A stretch of DNA of 64,000 bases from Pseudomonas oryzicola (GCF_014269185.2 NZ_JABWRZ020000001.1:397001-461000), one strand, 5' to 3'. Shown: positions 7,545 through 18,473, counted from the stretch's first letter. Numbers and translations are program-made. Notes: generated from the sequence alone by a model not told the origin.

Positions 7545-8921
7545 TTACACGGTATGCAGATACCAGTTGTACTCGAGGTCGGAAATCGAGTGCTCGAATT
7601 CCTCCAGCTCGCTCTCCTTGCACGCGACGAAGATGTCGATGTACTTCGGATCGATGTACTTGTTGAGAATTTCGCTGTCGTCCAGCTCGCGCAGCGCATC
7701 GCGCAGGTTGTTCGGCAGGCTCTGCTCCAACTGCTCGTACGAGTTGCCTTCGATCGGCTCACCCGGCTCGATCTGGTTGGTCAGGCCATGGTGCACGCCA
7801 GCCAGCACGGCAGCCATCATCAGGTACGGGTTGGCATCGGCACCGGCCACGCGGTGCTCGATACGCACGGCGTCCGGCGAGCCGGTTGGCACGCGCAAGG
7901 CCACGGTGCGGTTGTCCAGGCCCCAGCTTGGCGCGTTCGGTACGTAGAATTGCGCACCGAAGCGACGGTACGAGTTGACGTTCGGGCACAGGAACGCCAT
8001 GGACGCGGGCAGGGTCTCGAGCACACCGCCGACAGCGTGACGTAGCGCGGCGTTCTGCTCGGGATCCTCGCTGGTGAAGATGTTGTTGCCATCTTTGTCC
8101 AGCACGGAAATATGTACATGCAGGCCGTTGCCTGCCTGGCCCGGGTAGGGCTTGGCCATGAAGGTGGTGTCCATTTCATGGTCGTAGGCGATGTTCTTGA
8201 TCAACCGCTTCAGCAGTACGGCGTAGTCGCAGGCCTTGAGCGGGTCGGCAACGTGGTGCAGGTTGACTTCGAACTGCGCCGGGGCGCTTTCCTTGACGAT
8301 GGCGTCGGCCGGGATGCCTTGTTCCTTGGCGCCCTCGAGGATGTCCTGCAGGCAGTCGGCATATTCGTCGAGGTCGTCGATCAGGTAGACCTGGGTCGAC
8401 TGTGGACGTTTGCCCGAGATCGGCGAGCGCGGCGGCTGCGGGCGGCCGTTCACGTTCTCCTGGTCGATCAGGTAGAACTCCAGTTCGAATGCGGCACAGA
8501 TGGTCAGGCCCATCTCGGTGAACTTGCTCACGACCTGACGCAGTACTTCACGCGGGTCGGCGAAGAACGGCTCGCCTTCGAGCTCGTGCATGGTCATCAG
8601 CAGCTGGGCGGTCGGGCGCTTCTGCCAGGGTTCGTTGGAGAGGGTGCCAGGGATCGGGTAGCAGATGCGGTCAGCATCGCCGATGTCCAGGCCAAGCCCG
8701 GTGCTTTCGACGGTGGAACCGTTGATGTCCAGGGCGAAGAGGGAGGCAGGCAGGTTGATGCCTTTCTCGTAAACCTTGTGGAGGCTGGTGCGCTCGATGC
8801 GCTTGCCACGCACCACACCATTCATATCTGCAATCAGAAGGTCAACGTAGAGAACCTCAGGATGTTCCTTAAGGAACGCGTTCGCTTCGTTAAGCTGAAC
8901 GGCACGCGGGGGTACCGACAT
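7545..8921 (-). CDS. spuI: Gamma-glutamylpolyamine synthetase (glutamine-synthetase family)
   Basis: This ATP-dependent ligase attaches glutamate to putrescine or another polyamine, the entry step of gamma-glutamylation polyamine catabolism. Its 458 residues have glutamine-synthetase motifs: an N-terminal beta-grasp (LLIADMNGVVRGKRI), the metal-site strand AAFELEFYLI, the ATP region NGLHVHISVLDKDGNN and VALRVPTGSPDAVRIEHRVAGADANPYL near the C-terminus. It lies divergent from spuB, as spuI lies divergent from the spuA-B operon in P. aeruginosa. A functional mix-up with other PuuA-like paralogues is possible, since substrate cannot be read from sequence. Confidence 0.85.
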   Translation of the reverse strand: MSVPPRAVQLNEANAFLKEHPEVLYVDLLIADMNGVVRGKRIERTSLHKVYEKGINLPASLFALDINGSTVESTGLGLDIGDADRICYPIPGTLSNEPWQKRPTAQLLMTMHELEGEPFFADPREVLRQVVSKFTEMGLTICAAFELEFYLIDQENVNGRPQPPRSPISGKRPQSTQVYLIDDLDEYADCLQDILEGAKEQGIPADAIVKESAPAQFEVNLHHVADPLKACDYAVLLKRLIKNIAYDHEMDTTFMAKPYPGQAGNGLHVHISVLDKDGNNIFTSEDPEQNAALRHAVGGVLETLPASMAFLCPNVNSYRRFGAQFYVPNAPSWGLDNRTVALRVPTGSPDAVRIEHRVAGADANPYLMMAAVLAGVHHGLTNQIEPGEPIEGNSYEQLEQSLPNNLRDALRELDDSEILNKYIDPKYIDIFVACKESELEEFEHSISDLEYNWYLHTV

Positions 8922-9495
8922 GATGCAACACCTTTGTTGTTAAAAATATCAATCAAGGGGGGCTTGCAGGACCAGTCAATCGAAAACCCAAACTGATGTC
9001 AAGCCAACCCCATGATGCCCTGAAATGGCTCATCGACGGCAGATTTGCTGCATATCGGGGCAAGCCATTATCCGCTATTTCCCGTACGAAGGGCTATCTC
9101 CGACGAGCCGTGTTTTATTTTTTACGGAGGTGTTGTGTAAAAAAATGAACAAGGCTAAGCTCGGTCTCAACCCATAACACAATAATACGAGGGTCACATG
9201 GTCCGCTTGCCGCGACCTGAAAGCACTGCCTGCGCAGTGCCATCGGGTATCTCCGTCAATTTTGCAAGCTTCGTCAATGGCGTGGCCGCCATGGCCGCAA
9301 TAATTGACGTTTGGCAGCCCCGGACTCGCCCTCGCAGCGGCTTGCCGCCCTTCGTTTCGTCTTCCTGCCCTTCGAACTCATTACGGACACACCTGTTTTC
9401 AGTGTATCCACTGTGGCTCTGCGCGGGGGTTTTTGCTTTAGCAATGTACTCCATCCAGAATCAGTGCGCGGCCCACCTTACCTCCTGAGGTATTT
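8922..9495. other. 574-bp divergent control region between spuI and spuB, no convincing gene
   Basis: Small frames exist on both strands but look non-coding. Structures seen are a 7-bp stem GCACTGC/GCAGTGC (9223-9229 and 9234-9240), an inverted repeat CGTCAATT/AATTGACG (9254-9261 and 9302-9309) and a short GCGGC/GCCGC hairpin near 9337-9348. A strong GGAGG at 9126-9130 is followed 14 bases later by a 10-codon frame (9145-9177, MNKAKLGLNP). In P. aeruginosa, spuA (a glutamine amidotransferase) lies at this place; it is absent here. Confidence 0.6.
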
Positions 9496-10854
9496 ATGAG
9501 TAACAACCTCGACCAGCTCACCGATTGGTTGAAAGAGCACAAGATTACCGAAGTCGAATGCATGATCAGCGACCTGACCGGCATCACGCGCGGCAAGATT
9601 TCGCCCACCAACAAGTTCATCGCCGAAAAAGGCATGCGCCTGCCCGAGAGCGTGCTGCTGCAGACCGTGACCGGCGACTACGTCGACGACGACATCTATT
9701 ACGAACTGCTCGACCCGGCGGACATCGACATGATCTGCCGTCCCGACGAGAACGCTGTGTTCCTGGTGCCGTGGGCCATCGAGCCGACCGCGCAGGTCAT
9801 CCACGACACCTACGACAAGAAGGGCAACCCGGTCGAACTGTCGCCGCGCAACGTGCTGAAGAAAGTCCTCAAGCTATACGCTGACAAGGGCTGGCAGCCG
9901 ATTGTCGCGCCGGAGATGGAGTTCTACCTGACCAAGCGTAGCGAAGACCCGGACTTCCCCCTGCAGCCCCCGGTAGGTCGTTCGGGCCGCCCGGAAACTG
10001 GCCGCCAGTCGTTCTCGATCGAAGCTGCCAACGAATTCGACCCGCTGTTCGAAGATGTCTACGACTGGTGCGAACTGCAGCAGCTGGACCTGGACACGCT
10101 GATCCATGAAGACGGCACGGCGCAGATGGAGATCAACTTCCGTCATGGCAACGCCCTGCACCTGGCCGACCAGATCCTGGTGTTCAAGCGCACCATGCGC
10201 GAGGCCGCGCTCAAGCACAACGTGGCCGCCACCTTCATGGCCAAGCCCATGACCGGCGAGCCAGGCAGTGCGATGCACCTGCACCAGAGCGTGGTCGACC
10301 TGGCCACCGGCAAGAACATCTTCAGCAATGAGGATGGCAGCATGAGCGAGCTGTTCCTGCACTACATCGGTGGCCTGCAGAAGTTCATCCCCGAGGCGTT
10401 GCCGCTGTTCGCGCCCAACGTCAACTCGTTCCGCCGCTTCCTGCCCGACACCTCGGCGCCGGTGAACGTGGAATGGGGCGAAGAGAACCGCACCGTCGGC
10501 CTGCGCGTGCCGGACGCCGGCCCGCAGAGCCGCCGGGTCGAGAACCGCTTGCCAGGCGCCGACGCCAACCCCTACCTGGCGATTGCTGCGAGCCTGCTGT
10601 GTGGCTACATCGGCATGGTCGAAGGCATCGCGGCCAGTGCGCCAGTGCAGGGCCGTGGCTACGAGCGCCGCAACCTGCGCCTGCCGCTGACGATCGAGGA
10701 CGCTCTGGAGCGCATGGAAAACAGCCGCGCGCTGGTGCAGTACCTGGGCAAGAAATTCATCACCGGCTACGTCGCCACCAAGCGCGCCGAGCACGAAAAC
10801 TTCAAACGCGTCATCAGCTCCTGGGAGCGTGAGTTCCTGCTGTTCGCTGTCTGA
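9496..10854 (+). CDS. spuB: Second gamma-glutamylpolyamine synthetase (glutamine-synthetase family)
   Basis: This 452-residue glutamine-synthetase homologue is clearly related to spuI but distinct from it. It opens with NLDQLTDWLKEHKITEVECM and carries the beta-grasp (ISDLTGITRGKI), metal-site (APEMEFYLTKR), PGSAMHLHQSVVD and NRLPGADANPYLAIA motifs. It heads the spuB-C-D-E-F-G-H run, so it probably glutamylates polyamines imported by SpuDEFGH. Its preferred polyamine may differ from that of SpuI, which is inference. GAGG lies 8 bases before the ATG. spuC follows after 46 bases. Confidence 0.85.
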   Translation: MSNNLDQLTDWLKEHKITEVECMISDLTGITRGKISPTNKFIAEKGMRLPESVLLQTVTGDYVDDDIYYELLDPADIDMICRPDENAVFLVPWAIEPTAQVIHDTYDKKGNPVELSPRNVLKKVLKLYADKGWQPIVAPEMEFYLTKRSEDPDFPLQPPVGRSGRPETGRQSFSIEAANEFDPLFEDVYDWCELQQLDLDTLIHEDGTAQMEINFRHGNALHLADQILVFKRTMREAALKHNVAATFMAKPMTGEPGSAMHLHQSVVDLATGKNIFSNEDGSMSELFLHYIGGLQKFIPEALPLFAPNVNSFRRFLPDTSAPVNVEWGEENRTVGLRVPDAGPQSRRVENRLPGADANPYLAIAASLLCGYIGMVEGIAASAPVQGRGYERRNLRLPLTIEDALERMENSRALVQYLGKKFITGYVATKRAEHENFKRVISSWEREFLLFAV

Positions 10855-10900
10855 TCAACCCTGAGGCCGCCCGCGCGGCCGCCGGAAACTGGAGAGGCAC

Positions 10901-12262
10901 ATGAGCGTCAACAACCCGCAAACCCGTGAATGGCAGAACCTGAGCGGCGAGCACCACCTGGCACCTTTCTCTGACTACAAGCAGCTGAAGGAGAAGGGAC
11001 CGCGCATCATCACCAAGGCGCAGGGTGTGCATTTGTGGGACAGCGAGGGGCACAAGATTCTCGACGGCATGGCTGGCCTGTGGTGCGTGGCGGTGGGCTA
11101 TGGCCGTGAAGAACTGGTGCAGGCGGCGGAAAAGCAGATGCGCGAGCTGCCGTACTACAACCTGTTCTTCCAGACCGCCCACCCGCCGGCGCTGGAGCTG
11201 GCCAAGGCGATCACCGACGTGGCGCCGGCAGGCATGACCCATGTGTTCTTCACCGGTTCCGGCTCCGAAGGCAACGACACCGTGCTGCGCATGGTCCGCC
11301 ACTACTGGGCACTGAAAGGCAAGCCGCAGAAGCAGACCATCATCGGCCGTATCAACGGCTACCACGGCTCCACCGTGGCCGGTGCCAGCCTGGGCGGCAT
11401 GAGCGGCATGCACGAGCAGGGCGGCCTGCCGATTCCCGGCATCGTGCATATTCCGCAGCCGTACTGGTTCGGCGAAGGTGGCGACATGACCCCGGACCAG
11501 TTTGGCGTATGGGCGGCCGAGCAGCTGGAGAAGAAAATCCTCGAAGTTGGCGAAGACAACGTCGCTGCCTTCATCGCCGAGCCGATCCAGGGCGCCGGCG
11601 GCGTGATCATCCCGCCGGAGACCTACTGGCCGAAGGTGAAGGAAATTCTCGCCCGGTACGACATCCTGTTCGTCGCCGACGAAGTGATCTGCGGTTTCGG
11701 CCGTACCGGCGAGTGGTTCGGCTCCGACTACTACGACCTCAAGCCAGACCTGATGACCATCGCCAAGGGCCTGACCTCCGGTTACATCCCCATGGGTGGT
11801 GTGATCGTGCGTGACAAGGTGGCCCAGGTACTGAGTGAAGGCGGCGACTTCAACCACGGTTTCACCTACTCGGGGCACCCGGTGGCGGCTGCGGTGGGCC
11901 TGGAAAACCTGCGCATCCTGCGCGACGAGCACATCGTCGAGAAAGTGCGCAGCGAAGCGGCACCGTATTTGCAAAAGCGTTTGCGTGAGCTGCAGGACCA
12001 CCCGCTGGTGGGCGAAGTGCGCGGCCTGGGCCTGCTCGGCGCGATCGAGCTGGTCAAGGACAAGGCCACCCGCAGCCGTTACGAAGGCAAGGGCGTAGGC
12101 ATGATCTGCCGCACGTTCTGCTTTGAAAACGGCCTGATCATGCGGGCGGTGGGTGACACCATGATCATCGCGCCACCGCTGGTCATCAGCCACGCAGAGA
12201 TCGATGAATTGGTGGCAAAGGCGCGCAAATGCCTCGACCTGACCCTTGAGGCGATTCGTTAA
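10901..12262 (+). CDS. spuC: Polyamine (putrescine):pyruvate aminotransferase
   Basis: This is a class III PLP-dependent omega-aminotransferase that moves the amino group of putrescine or related diamines to pyruvate. Motifs are [16 protein letters not shown] (phosphate-binding turn), [20 protein letters not shown] (PLP-ring Asp) and [16 protein letters not shown] with the Schiff-base Lys near residue 288. Its 453 residues match SpuC. GAGAGG precedes the ATG. It sits between spuB and the transporter genes; the 171-base gap to spuD holds a nested stem structure that may separate expression of the two. Confidence 0.9.
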   Translation: MSVNNPQTREWQNLSGEHHLAPFSDYKQLKEKGPRIITKAQGVHLWDSEGHKILDGMAGLWCVAVGYGREELVQAAEKQMRELPYYNLFFQTAHPPALELAKAITDVAPAGMTHVFFTGSGSEGNDTVLRMVRHYWALKGKPQKQTIIGRINGYHGSTVAGASLGGMSGMHEQGGLPIPGIVHIPQPYWFGEGGDMTPDQFGVWAAEQLEKKILEVGEDNVAAFIAEPIQGAGGVIIPPETYWPKVKEILARYDILFVADEVICGFGRTGEWFGSDYYDLKPDLMTIAKGLTSGYIPMGGVIVRDKVAQVLSEGGDFNHGFTYSGHPVAAAVGLENLRILRDEHIVEKVRSEAAPYLQKRLRELQDHPLVGEVRGLGLLGAIELVKDKATRSRYEGKGVGMICRTFCFENGLIMRAVGDTMIIAPPLVISHAEIDELVAKARKCLDLTLEAIR

Positions 12263-12268
12263 GCGTTT

Positions 12269-12349
12269 GCTAGTCTAGCGATGTGACATGTAAGTGCTTA
12301 CAAGGCCCTGCTTTCCTTGAAACAGAGCCTTGTAACTTGCCAGACTAGC
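12269..12349 (+). promoter_or_regulatory. Nested inverted repeats in the spuC-spuD gap, possible RNA control element
   Basis: An outer pair GCTAGTCT/AGACTAGC (12269-12276 and 12342-12349) encloses an inner pair TTACAAGGC/GCCTTGTAA (12298-12306 and 12327-12335), which itself closes on CTG/CAG. Together they could fold into one long interrupted stem. There is no T-tract right after it, so it is not a classic terminator. It may stabilise the upstream mRNA end, or regulate or process the message before the highly expressed binding-protein gene spuD. Confidence 0.5.
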
Positions 12350-12433
12350 GGTTGTTTCAGTCGCCGCGCGCTCTGCACCGTAGGTCCTGGCTACTGAACA
12401 GATGGCTAAATAAAAAATTCCGGAGCATTACGC

Positions 12434-13531
12434 ATGAATAAAATGGGCAAGACGTTGCTGGCTGCGGCCCTGATGGGCGCCATGGCCACCGCTGTTCAGG
12501 CTGAAGACAAAGTGTTGAACGTCTACAACTGGTCGGACTATATCGCGCCAGACACCATCGCCAAGTTCGAGAAGCAGACCGGTATCAAGGTCAAGTACGA
12601 CGTGTTCGACAGCAACGAAACCCTCGAGGCCAAGCTGCTGGCGGGCAAGTCGGGTTACGACATCGTGGTGCCGTCCAACAACTTCCTGGCCAAGCAGATC
12701 AAGGCCGGCGTGTACGAGGAACTGGACCGCTCGAAACTGCCGAACTGGAAGAACCTTGACCCGGACCTGCTCAAGGCCGTCGGCGATGCCAGCGACAAGG
12801 ACAACAAGCATGCCTTCCCATACATGTGGGGTTCGATCGGCATCGGTTACAACCCGGAGAAGGTCAAGGCCGCGCTGGGCGTGGACAAGATCGATTCGTG
12901 GGATGCGGTGTTCAAGCCTGAGAACATCGCCAAGCTCAAGAGCTGCGGCGTGAGCTTCCTCGACGCGCCGACCGAAATGCTCCCGGCTGCGCTGCACTAC
13001 CTGGGCAAGCCGACCGACAGCACCAAGAAGGAAGACCTGAAGGCTGCCGAGGAGCTGTTCCTCAAGATTCGTCCTTCGATCACTTACTTCCACTCGTCCA
13101 AGTACATTGGCGACATGGCCAACGGCAACATCTGCGTAGCCGTCGGTTACTCGGGTGACCTGGAACAGTCCAAGGCCCGTGCGCACGAGGCCGGTGACAA
13201 GGTCAAGGTCGAGTATGTGATTCCGAAAGAGGGTGCCGGTACCTTCTACGACATGGTCGCCATCCCCAAGGATGCCGAGCACAAGGACGCTGCCTACCAG
13301 TTCATGAATTTCCTGATGCAGCCGGAAATCATGGCTGAAATCACCAACGCCGTGCGCTTCCCGAACGGCAACCAGGCGGCTACCCAGTTCGTCGACAAGG
13401 AAATCACCAGCGACCCAAGCATCTATCCGCCAGCCGAAGTGAAGAAACAGCTGTATGCCATCGCTGCTCCTGAAGCCAAGGCCCAGCGTGACATCACCCG
13501 TAGCTGGACCAAGATCAAGTCGGGCAAGTAA
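12434..13531 (+). CDS. spuD: Polyamine ABC transporter periplasmic binding protein
   Basis: This 365-residue PotF-type solute-binding protein has a signal peptide ([23 protein letters not shown]). The mature start [20 protein letters not shown] and the patterns [27 protein letters not shown] and [15 protein letters not shown] are typical of putrescine/spermidine receptors. In P. aeruginosa SpuD prefers putrescine, and I transfer that only tentatively. GGAG lies 9 bases before the ATG. A strong hairpin follows the gene, as is common after binding-protein genes that need more product than the membrane subunits. Confidence 0.9.
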   Translation: MNKMGKTLLAAALMGAMATAVQAEDKVLNVYNWSDYIAPDTIAKFEKQTGIKVKYDVFDSNETLEAKLLAGKSGYDIVVPSNNFLAKQIKAGVYEELDRSKLPNWKNLDPDLLKAVGDASDKDNKHAFPYMWGSIGIGYNPEKVKAALGVDKIDSWDAVFKPENIAKLKSCGVSFLDAPTEMLPAALHYLGKPTDSTKKEDLKAAEELFLKIRPSITYFHSSKYIGDMANGNICVAVGYSGDLEQSKARAHEAGDKVKVEYVIPKEGAGTFYDMVAIPKDAEHKDAAYQFMNFLMQPEIMAEITNAVRFPNGNQAATQFVDKEITSDPSIYPPAEVKKQLYAIAAPEAKAQRDITRSWTKIKSGK

Positions 13532-13545
13532 GCCCGATGCAGCAC

Positions 13546-13572
13546 CTCTGGGCCGGGATACCCGGCCCAGAG
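13546..13572 (+). promoter_or_regulatory. GC-rich hairpin after spuD, probably mRNA-stabilising
   Basis: A perfect 12-bp stem CTCTGGGCCGGG/CCCGGCCCAGAG with a 3-base loop starts 14 bases after the spuD stop. It has no T-tract. Its place between a binding-protein gene and the rest of the operon suggests 3' end protection and differential expression rather than full termination. Confidence 0.65.
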
Positions 13573-13619
13573 CCAGTGAAAGGCAATTGATGATTGCGGC
13601 ATCGAAGCTGCGAAGGTAA

Positions 13620-14783
<1,164 letters not shown>

Positions 14784-14854
14784 AAATCCAGGCCCGTGGC
14801 GGCACCTGCAGAGCAGGCCACGCGGGCACAAAAATCTTGTTGGGAGTTTCACTC

Positions 14855-15997
14855 ATGGCAGTTGCCTCCGGTGCCTATAAAAAAGCCCTCGAGGGTGGCC
14901 AGCAACCCAAGCAGGTGCTGGTCAAGATCGACCGGGTCACGAAAAAATTCGACGAAACGGTAGCCGTGGACGATGTGTCCCTGGAAATCCGCAAGGGTGA
15001 GATTTTCGCCCTGCTGGGTGGCTCCGGCTCCGGCAAGTCGACCCTGCTGCGCATGCTGGCCGGCTTCGAGCGCCCGACCGAAGGGCGGATTTTCCTCGAT
15101 GGCGTCGACATCACCGACATGCCGCCCTACGAGCGGCCGATCAACATGATGTTCCAGTCCTACGCGCTGTTCCCGCACATGACCGTGGCGCAGAACATCG
15201 CCTTCGGCCTGCAGCAGGACAAGATGCCCAAGGCCGAGATCGACGCCCGCGTGGCCGAGATGCTCAAGCTGGTGCACATGACCCAGTATGCCAAGCGCAA
15301 GCCGCACCAGTTGTCCGGTGGCCAGCGCCAGCGCGTGGCCCTGGCCCGCTCGCTGGCCAAGCGCCCCAAGCTGCTGCTGCTCGACGAGCCGATGGGCGCA
15401 CTGGACAAGAAGCTGCGCTCGCAGATGCAACTGGAACTGGTGGAAATCATCGAGCGCGTAGGCGTGACCTGCGTGATGGTGACCCACGACCAGGAAGAGG
15501 CCATGACCATGGCCCAGCGCATCGCCATCATGCACCTGGGCTGGATCGCCCAGATCGGTTCGCCGGTGGACATCTACGAGACCCCCACCAGCCGCCTGGT
15601 GTGCGAGTTCATCGGCAGCGTCAACCTGTTCGACGGTGAAGTGGTCGACGACGCCGAGGGCCACGCGATCATTGCCAGCCCCGAGCTTGAGCGCAAGATC
15701 TACGTTGGCCATGGCATCACCACCTCGGTGGAAGACAAGCACATCACCTACGCCCTGCGCCCGGAAAAAATGCTGGTCACCACCCAGCAACCGACCTGCG
15801 AGCACAACTGGTCGCGCGGCAAGGTCCACGACATCGCCTACCTCGGTGGCCACTCGGTGTTCTACGTCGAGCTGCCGAGCGGCAAGATCGTCCAGTCGTT
15901 CGTGGCCAACACCGAGCGCCAGGGCACCCGGCCGACCTGGGGCGATGAAGTGTACGTATGGTGGGAAGACGACAGCGGCGTGGTACTGCGGTCATGA
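14855..15997 (+). CDS. spuF: Polyamine ABC transporter ATP-binding protein
   Basis: This PotG-type ATPase energises polyamine import. It has Walker A GGSGSGKSTLLRML, Q-loop MMFQSYALFPHMT, signature [16 protein letters not shown], Walker B LLLLDEPMGALD, H-loop VTHDQEEAM and a C-terminal TOBE-type domain from about residue 280. I chose the ATG at 14855 (GGGAG 8 bases upstream, 380 residues) over an upstream TTG at 14837. Its stop overlaps the spuG start (ATGA), so translation of the two is probably coupled. Confidence 0.93.
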   Translation: MAVASGAYKKALEGGQQPKQVLVKIDRVTKKFDETVAVDDVSLEIRKGEIFALLGGSGSGKSTLLRMLAGFERPTEGRIFLDGVDITDMPPYERPINMMFQSYALFPHMTVAQNIAFGLQQDKMPKAEIDARVAEMLKLVHMTQYAKRKPHQLSGGQRQRVALARSLAKRPKLLLLDEPMGALDKKLRSQMQLELVEIIERVGVTCVMVTHDQEEAMTMAQRIAIMHLGWIAQIGSPVDIYETPTSRLVCEFIGSVNLFDGEVVDDAEGHAIIASPELERKIYVGHGITTSVEDKHITYALRPEKMLVTTQQPTCEHNWSRGKVHDIAYLGGHSVFYVELPSGKIVQSFVANTERQGTRPTWGDEVYVWWEDDSGVVLRS

Positions 15998-16914
15998 AAC
16001 CTCGCAAGCTCAAGCGAGCCTTCCAGCGCATCATCCCGGAGGGGCGGCACCTGGTGATCGGCGTGCCGTTCATCTGGCTGTTCCTGTTCTTCATGCTGCC
16101 GTTCTTCATCGTGCTGAAGATCAGCTTCGCCGAAGCCGATGTGGCGATCCCGCCCTACACCGAGATCTACAGCTACGTCGAGGACAAGGTCCAGCTCGTG
16201 CTCAACCTGGCCAACTATGGCCTGCTGACCGAAGACGAGCTGTACATTTCGGCCTACCTGGGCTCGCTGAAGATGGCCTTCTTCAGCACCCTGCTGTGCC
16301 TGTTGATCGGCTACCCGATGGCCTATGCCATTGCCAATGCCAAGAAGGAAACCCAGACGGTCCTGCTGTTGCTGATCATGATGCCGACCTGGACTGCGAT
16401 CCTGATCCGCGTCTACGCCTGGATGGGTATCCTCAGCAACAACGGCCTGCTCAACGGCTTCCTGCTGTGGATCGGGCTGATCGACCAGCCGCTGCAGATC
16501 CTCAACACCAACCTGGCGGTCTATATCGGCGTGGTCTATTCGTACCTGCCGTTCATGATCCTGCCGCTGTTCGCCAACCTGGTGAAGCACGACCCGAGCT
16601 TGCTCGAGGCTGCCTCGGACCTGGGTTCGAGCACCTTCAACAGCTTCTGGAAGATCACCGTGCCGTTGTCGAAGAACGGCATCATCGCCGGTTGCATGCT
16701 GGTGTTCATCCCGGTGGTAGGTGAGTTCGTGATTCCGGAACTGCTTGGCGGCCCGGAAACCCTGATGATCGGCAAGGTGCTGTGGCAGGAATTCTTCAAC
16801 AACCGTGACTGGCCGGTGGCGTCCGCGCTGGCGGTGGTGATGCTGGCGATCCTGATCGTGCCGATCCTGCTGTTCAACCGCAGCCAAGCCAAAGAAATGG
16901 AGGGCAGGGCATGA
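15994..16914 (+). CDS. spuG: Polyamine ABC transporter permease
   Basis: This PotH-type inner-membrane permease has 306 residues. Hydrophobic segments are visible from about residue 20 onward, and the EAA loop that docks on SpuF reads LEAASDLGSSTFNSFWKI. The start at 15994 overlaps the spuF stop (ATGA), and the gene overlaps spuH by 4 bases in the same way. Upstream in-frame extension exists but lies inside spuF. It works with SpuH as the transmembrane pore of the polyamine importer. Confidence 0.93.
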   Translation: MKPRKLKRAFQRIIPEGRHLVIGVPFIWLFLFFMLPFFIVLKISFAEADVAIPPYTEIYSYVEDKVQLVLNLANYGLLTEDELYISAYLGSLKMAFFSTLLCLLIGYPMAYAIANAKKETQTVLLLLIMMPTWTAILIRVYAWMGILSNNGLLNGFLLWIGLIDQPLQILNTNLAVYIGVVYSYLPFMILPLFANLVKHDPSLLEAASDLGSSTFNSFWKITVPLSKNGIIAGCMLVFIPVVGEFVIPELLGGPETLMIGKVLWQEFFNNRDWPVASALAVVMLAILIVPILLFNRSQAKEMEGRA

Positions 16915-17804
16915 AACGCTTCAGTTTCTCCAAGCTGATGCTGGTGCTCGGCTTGCTGTTCATCTACCTGCCGATGCTGATCCTGGTGATCTACTCGTTC
17001 AACGCCTCCAAGCTGGTAACTGTGTGGGGCGGCTGGTCGGTGAAGTGGTATGTCGGCCTGCTCGACAACACTCAGCTGATGGGTTCGGTGATGCGCTCGC
17101 TGGAGATCGCCTGCTACACGGCGGTGGCCGCGGTGGCGCTGGGTACCCTGGCGGCATTCGTGCTCACCCGTGTCACCCGCTTCAAGGGCCGCACGTTGTT
17201 CGGCGGCCTGGTCACCGCACCGCTGGTGATGCCCGAGGTGATTACCGGCCTGTCGCTGTTGCTGCTGTTCGTGGCCATGGCGCAGATGATCGGCTGGCCG
17301 CAGGAGCGTGGCATCGTCACCATCTGGATCGCCCACACCACGTTCTGTGCGGCGTATGTGGCGGTAGTGGTGTCGGCACGCCTGCGTGAGCTGGACCTGT
17401 CGATCGAAGAAGCGGCGATGGACCTGGGTGCCAAGCCGTGGAAGGTGTTCTTCCTGATCACCATCCCGATGATTGCGCCGTCGCTGGCGGCGGGCGGCAT
17501 GATGTCGTTCGCGCTGTCGCTGGATGACCTGGTACTGGCCAGCTTCGTGTCCGGCCCGGGTTCGACTACCTTGCCGATGGAAGTGTTCTCGGCGGTGCGC
17601 CTGGGTGTGAAACCGGAAATCAACGCCGTGGCCAGCCTGATCCTGCTGTCGGTGTCGTTGGTGACCTTCCTGGTCTGGTACTTCAGCCGCCAGGCCGAAG
17701 AACGTCGCCGCAAGGCGATTCAGCAGGCGATCGAAGAGGGTGCGGCAGCCAATGCTTCGCAGCCGCAGGTCAAGCGCCCGGCGCAGGTGGCTGCTTCGGC
17801 CTGA
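16911..17804 (+). CDS. spuH: Polyamine ABC transporter permease
   Basis: This PotI-type permease has 297 residues and about six membrane segments, with the EAA loop EEAAMDLGAKPWKVFFLITI. It overlaps spuG by 4 bases and ends the operon. The C-terminal tail after the last helix is charged and Ala-rich, so it is probably cytoplasmic. A REP pair starts right after the stop and may act as the operon's 3' end. Confidence 0.93.
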   Translation: MKRFSFSKLMLVLGLLFIYLPMLILVIYSFNASKLVTVWGGWSVKWYVGLLDNTQLMGSVMRSLEIACYTAVAAVALGTLAAFVLTRVTRFKGRTLFGGLVTAPLVMPEVITGLSLLLLFVAMAQMIGWPQERGIVTIWIAHTTFCAAYVAVVVSARLRELDLSIEEAAMDLGAKPWKVFFLITIPMIAPSLAAGGMMSFALSLDDLVLASFVSGPGSTTLPMEVFSAVRLGVKPEINAVASLILLSVSLVTFLVWYFSRQAEERRRKAIQQAIEEGAAANASQPQVKRPAQVAASA

Positions 17805-17805
17805 T

Positions 17806-17900
17806 CCGGCCTCTTCGCGGGTAAACCCGCTCCCACAGGGACATCACAGCCTTAAGGTCAGTGGTGCTCCCTGTGGGAGCGGGTTTACCCGCGAAGGCCG
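17806..17900. repeat. REP inverted pair (REPIN) between spuH and the RAYT gene
   Basis: The left unit is CTCTTCGCGGGTAAACCCGC followed by TCCCACAGGG. The right unit is the inverse, CCCTGTGGGAGCGGG then TTTACCCGCGAAG. The spacer is about 28 bases. It begins 2 bases after the spuH stop and ends 11 bases before the RAYT gene end, so it forms one border of the RAYT locus. Confidence 0.9.
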
Positions 17901-17910
17901 CAACACCGAT

Positions 17911-18366
17911 TCAAAGCCAGGCTGCATCCCAATGTGGATAGTCCCTGACGCTGCTGACCAAGCCGGCTCGCAAGGGGTTGGCAATAATGTATCTGGCAAC
18001 ATGCACCGTGCTCTCCTCCCGGCGCAGTGCACGGTCCTGATATCCACGCTGCCACACCGGATCATGCTCAACCCCCGCCTGATGCAAAACCAGACTGGAC
18101 CTGGATTTGAACCTGCGCATCAAAGTGCCTAGCGTCGTGCCTTTCAATTCGATTAGCCAATGCAGATGGTCGGGCATCAGCACCCAGGCCAGGGACCGGC
18201 ATGCGTATTCCTGGTCAGATTTCCGAAGCTGGTGAATGACCAGCCGGGCATGGTGGAAATCATGGAACAGCGGCTTACGCTGGTGGGTGACGGTGGTCAG
18301 CAGATAGAGCCGGCCAAGTTCTGAATAGCGACCGCGGCGAAGCAGGTGAGACTGAGCTCGCGACAT
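17911..18366 (-). CDS. REP-associated tyrosine transposase (RAYT), Y1/IS200-like
   Basis: The protein has 151 residues. It has the single-strand-DNA nuclease HUH motif as H67-L68-H69 in VLMPDHLHWLIEL and a candidate nucleophile Tyr109 in WQRGYQDRALRRE, the pattern of TnpA-REP proteins. These single-copy domesticated relatives of IS200 enzymes cut and join at REP hairpins and are thought to mobilise REPINs. Both sides carry REP pairs of the common type in this window, which fits this enzyme acting on them. Both active-site motifs look intact. There are no transposon ends, so it is not an insertion sequence. Confidence 0.85.
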   Translation of the reverse strand: MSRAQSHLLRRGRYSELGRLYLLTTVTHQRKPLFHDFHHARLVIHQLRKSDQEYACRSLAWVLMPDHLHWLIELKGTTLGTLMRRFKSRSSLVLHQAGVEHDPVWQRGYQDRALRREESTVHVARYIIANPLRAGLVSSVRDYPHWDAAWL

Positions 18367-18473
18367 TGGCTTCTTCCTTGAAAAGCAGGTGACTTTTCAA
18401 AGGTAGTGGCTGAGATGCAGGTGCTGTGTAGATGATGGTTTCTGGATATGGCAGAGATTTGTGGATGGCAGTA

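Noticed and set aside
9194..9488. Two small frames on opposite strands (96 and 86 codons) in the spuI-spuB gap
   Set aside because: They overlap each other, have mixed codon use and resemble no family I recognise. Treated as part of the control region.
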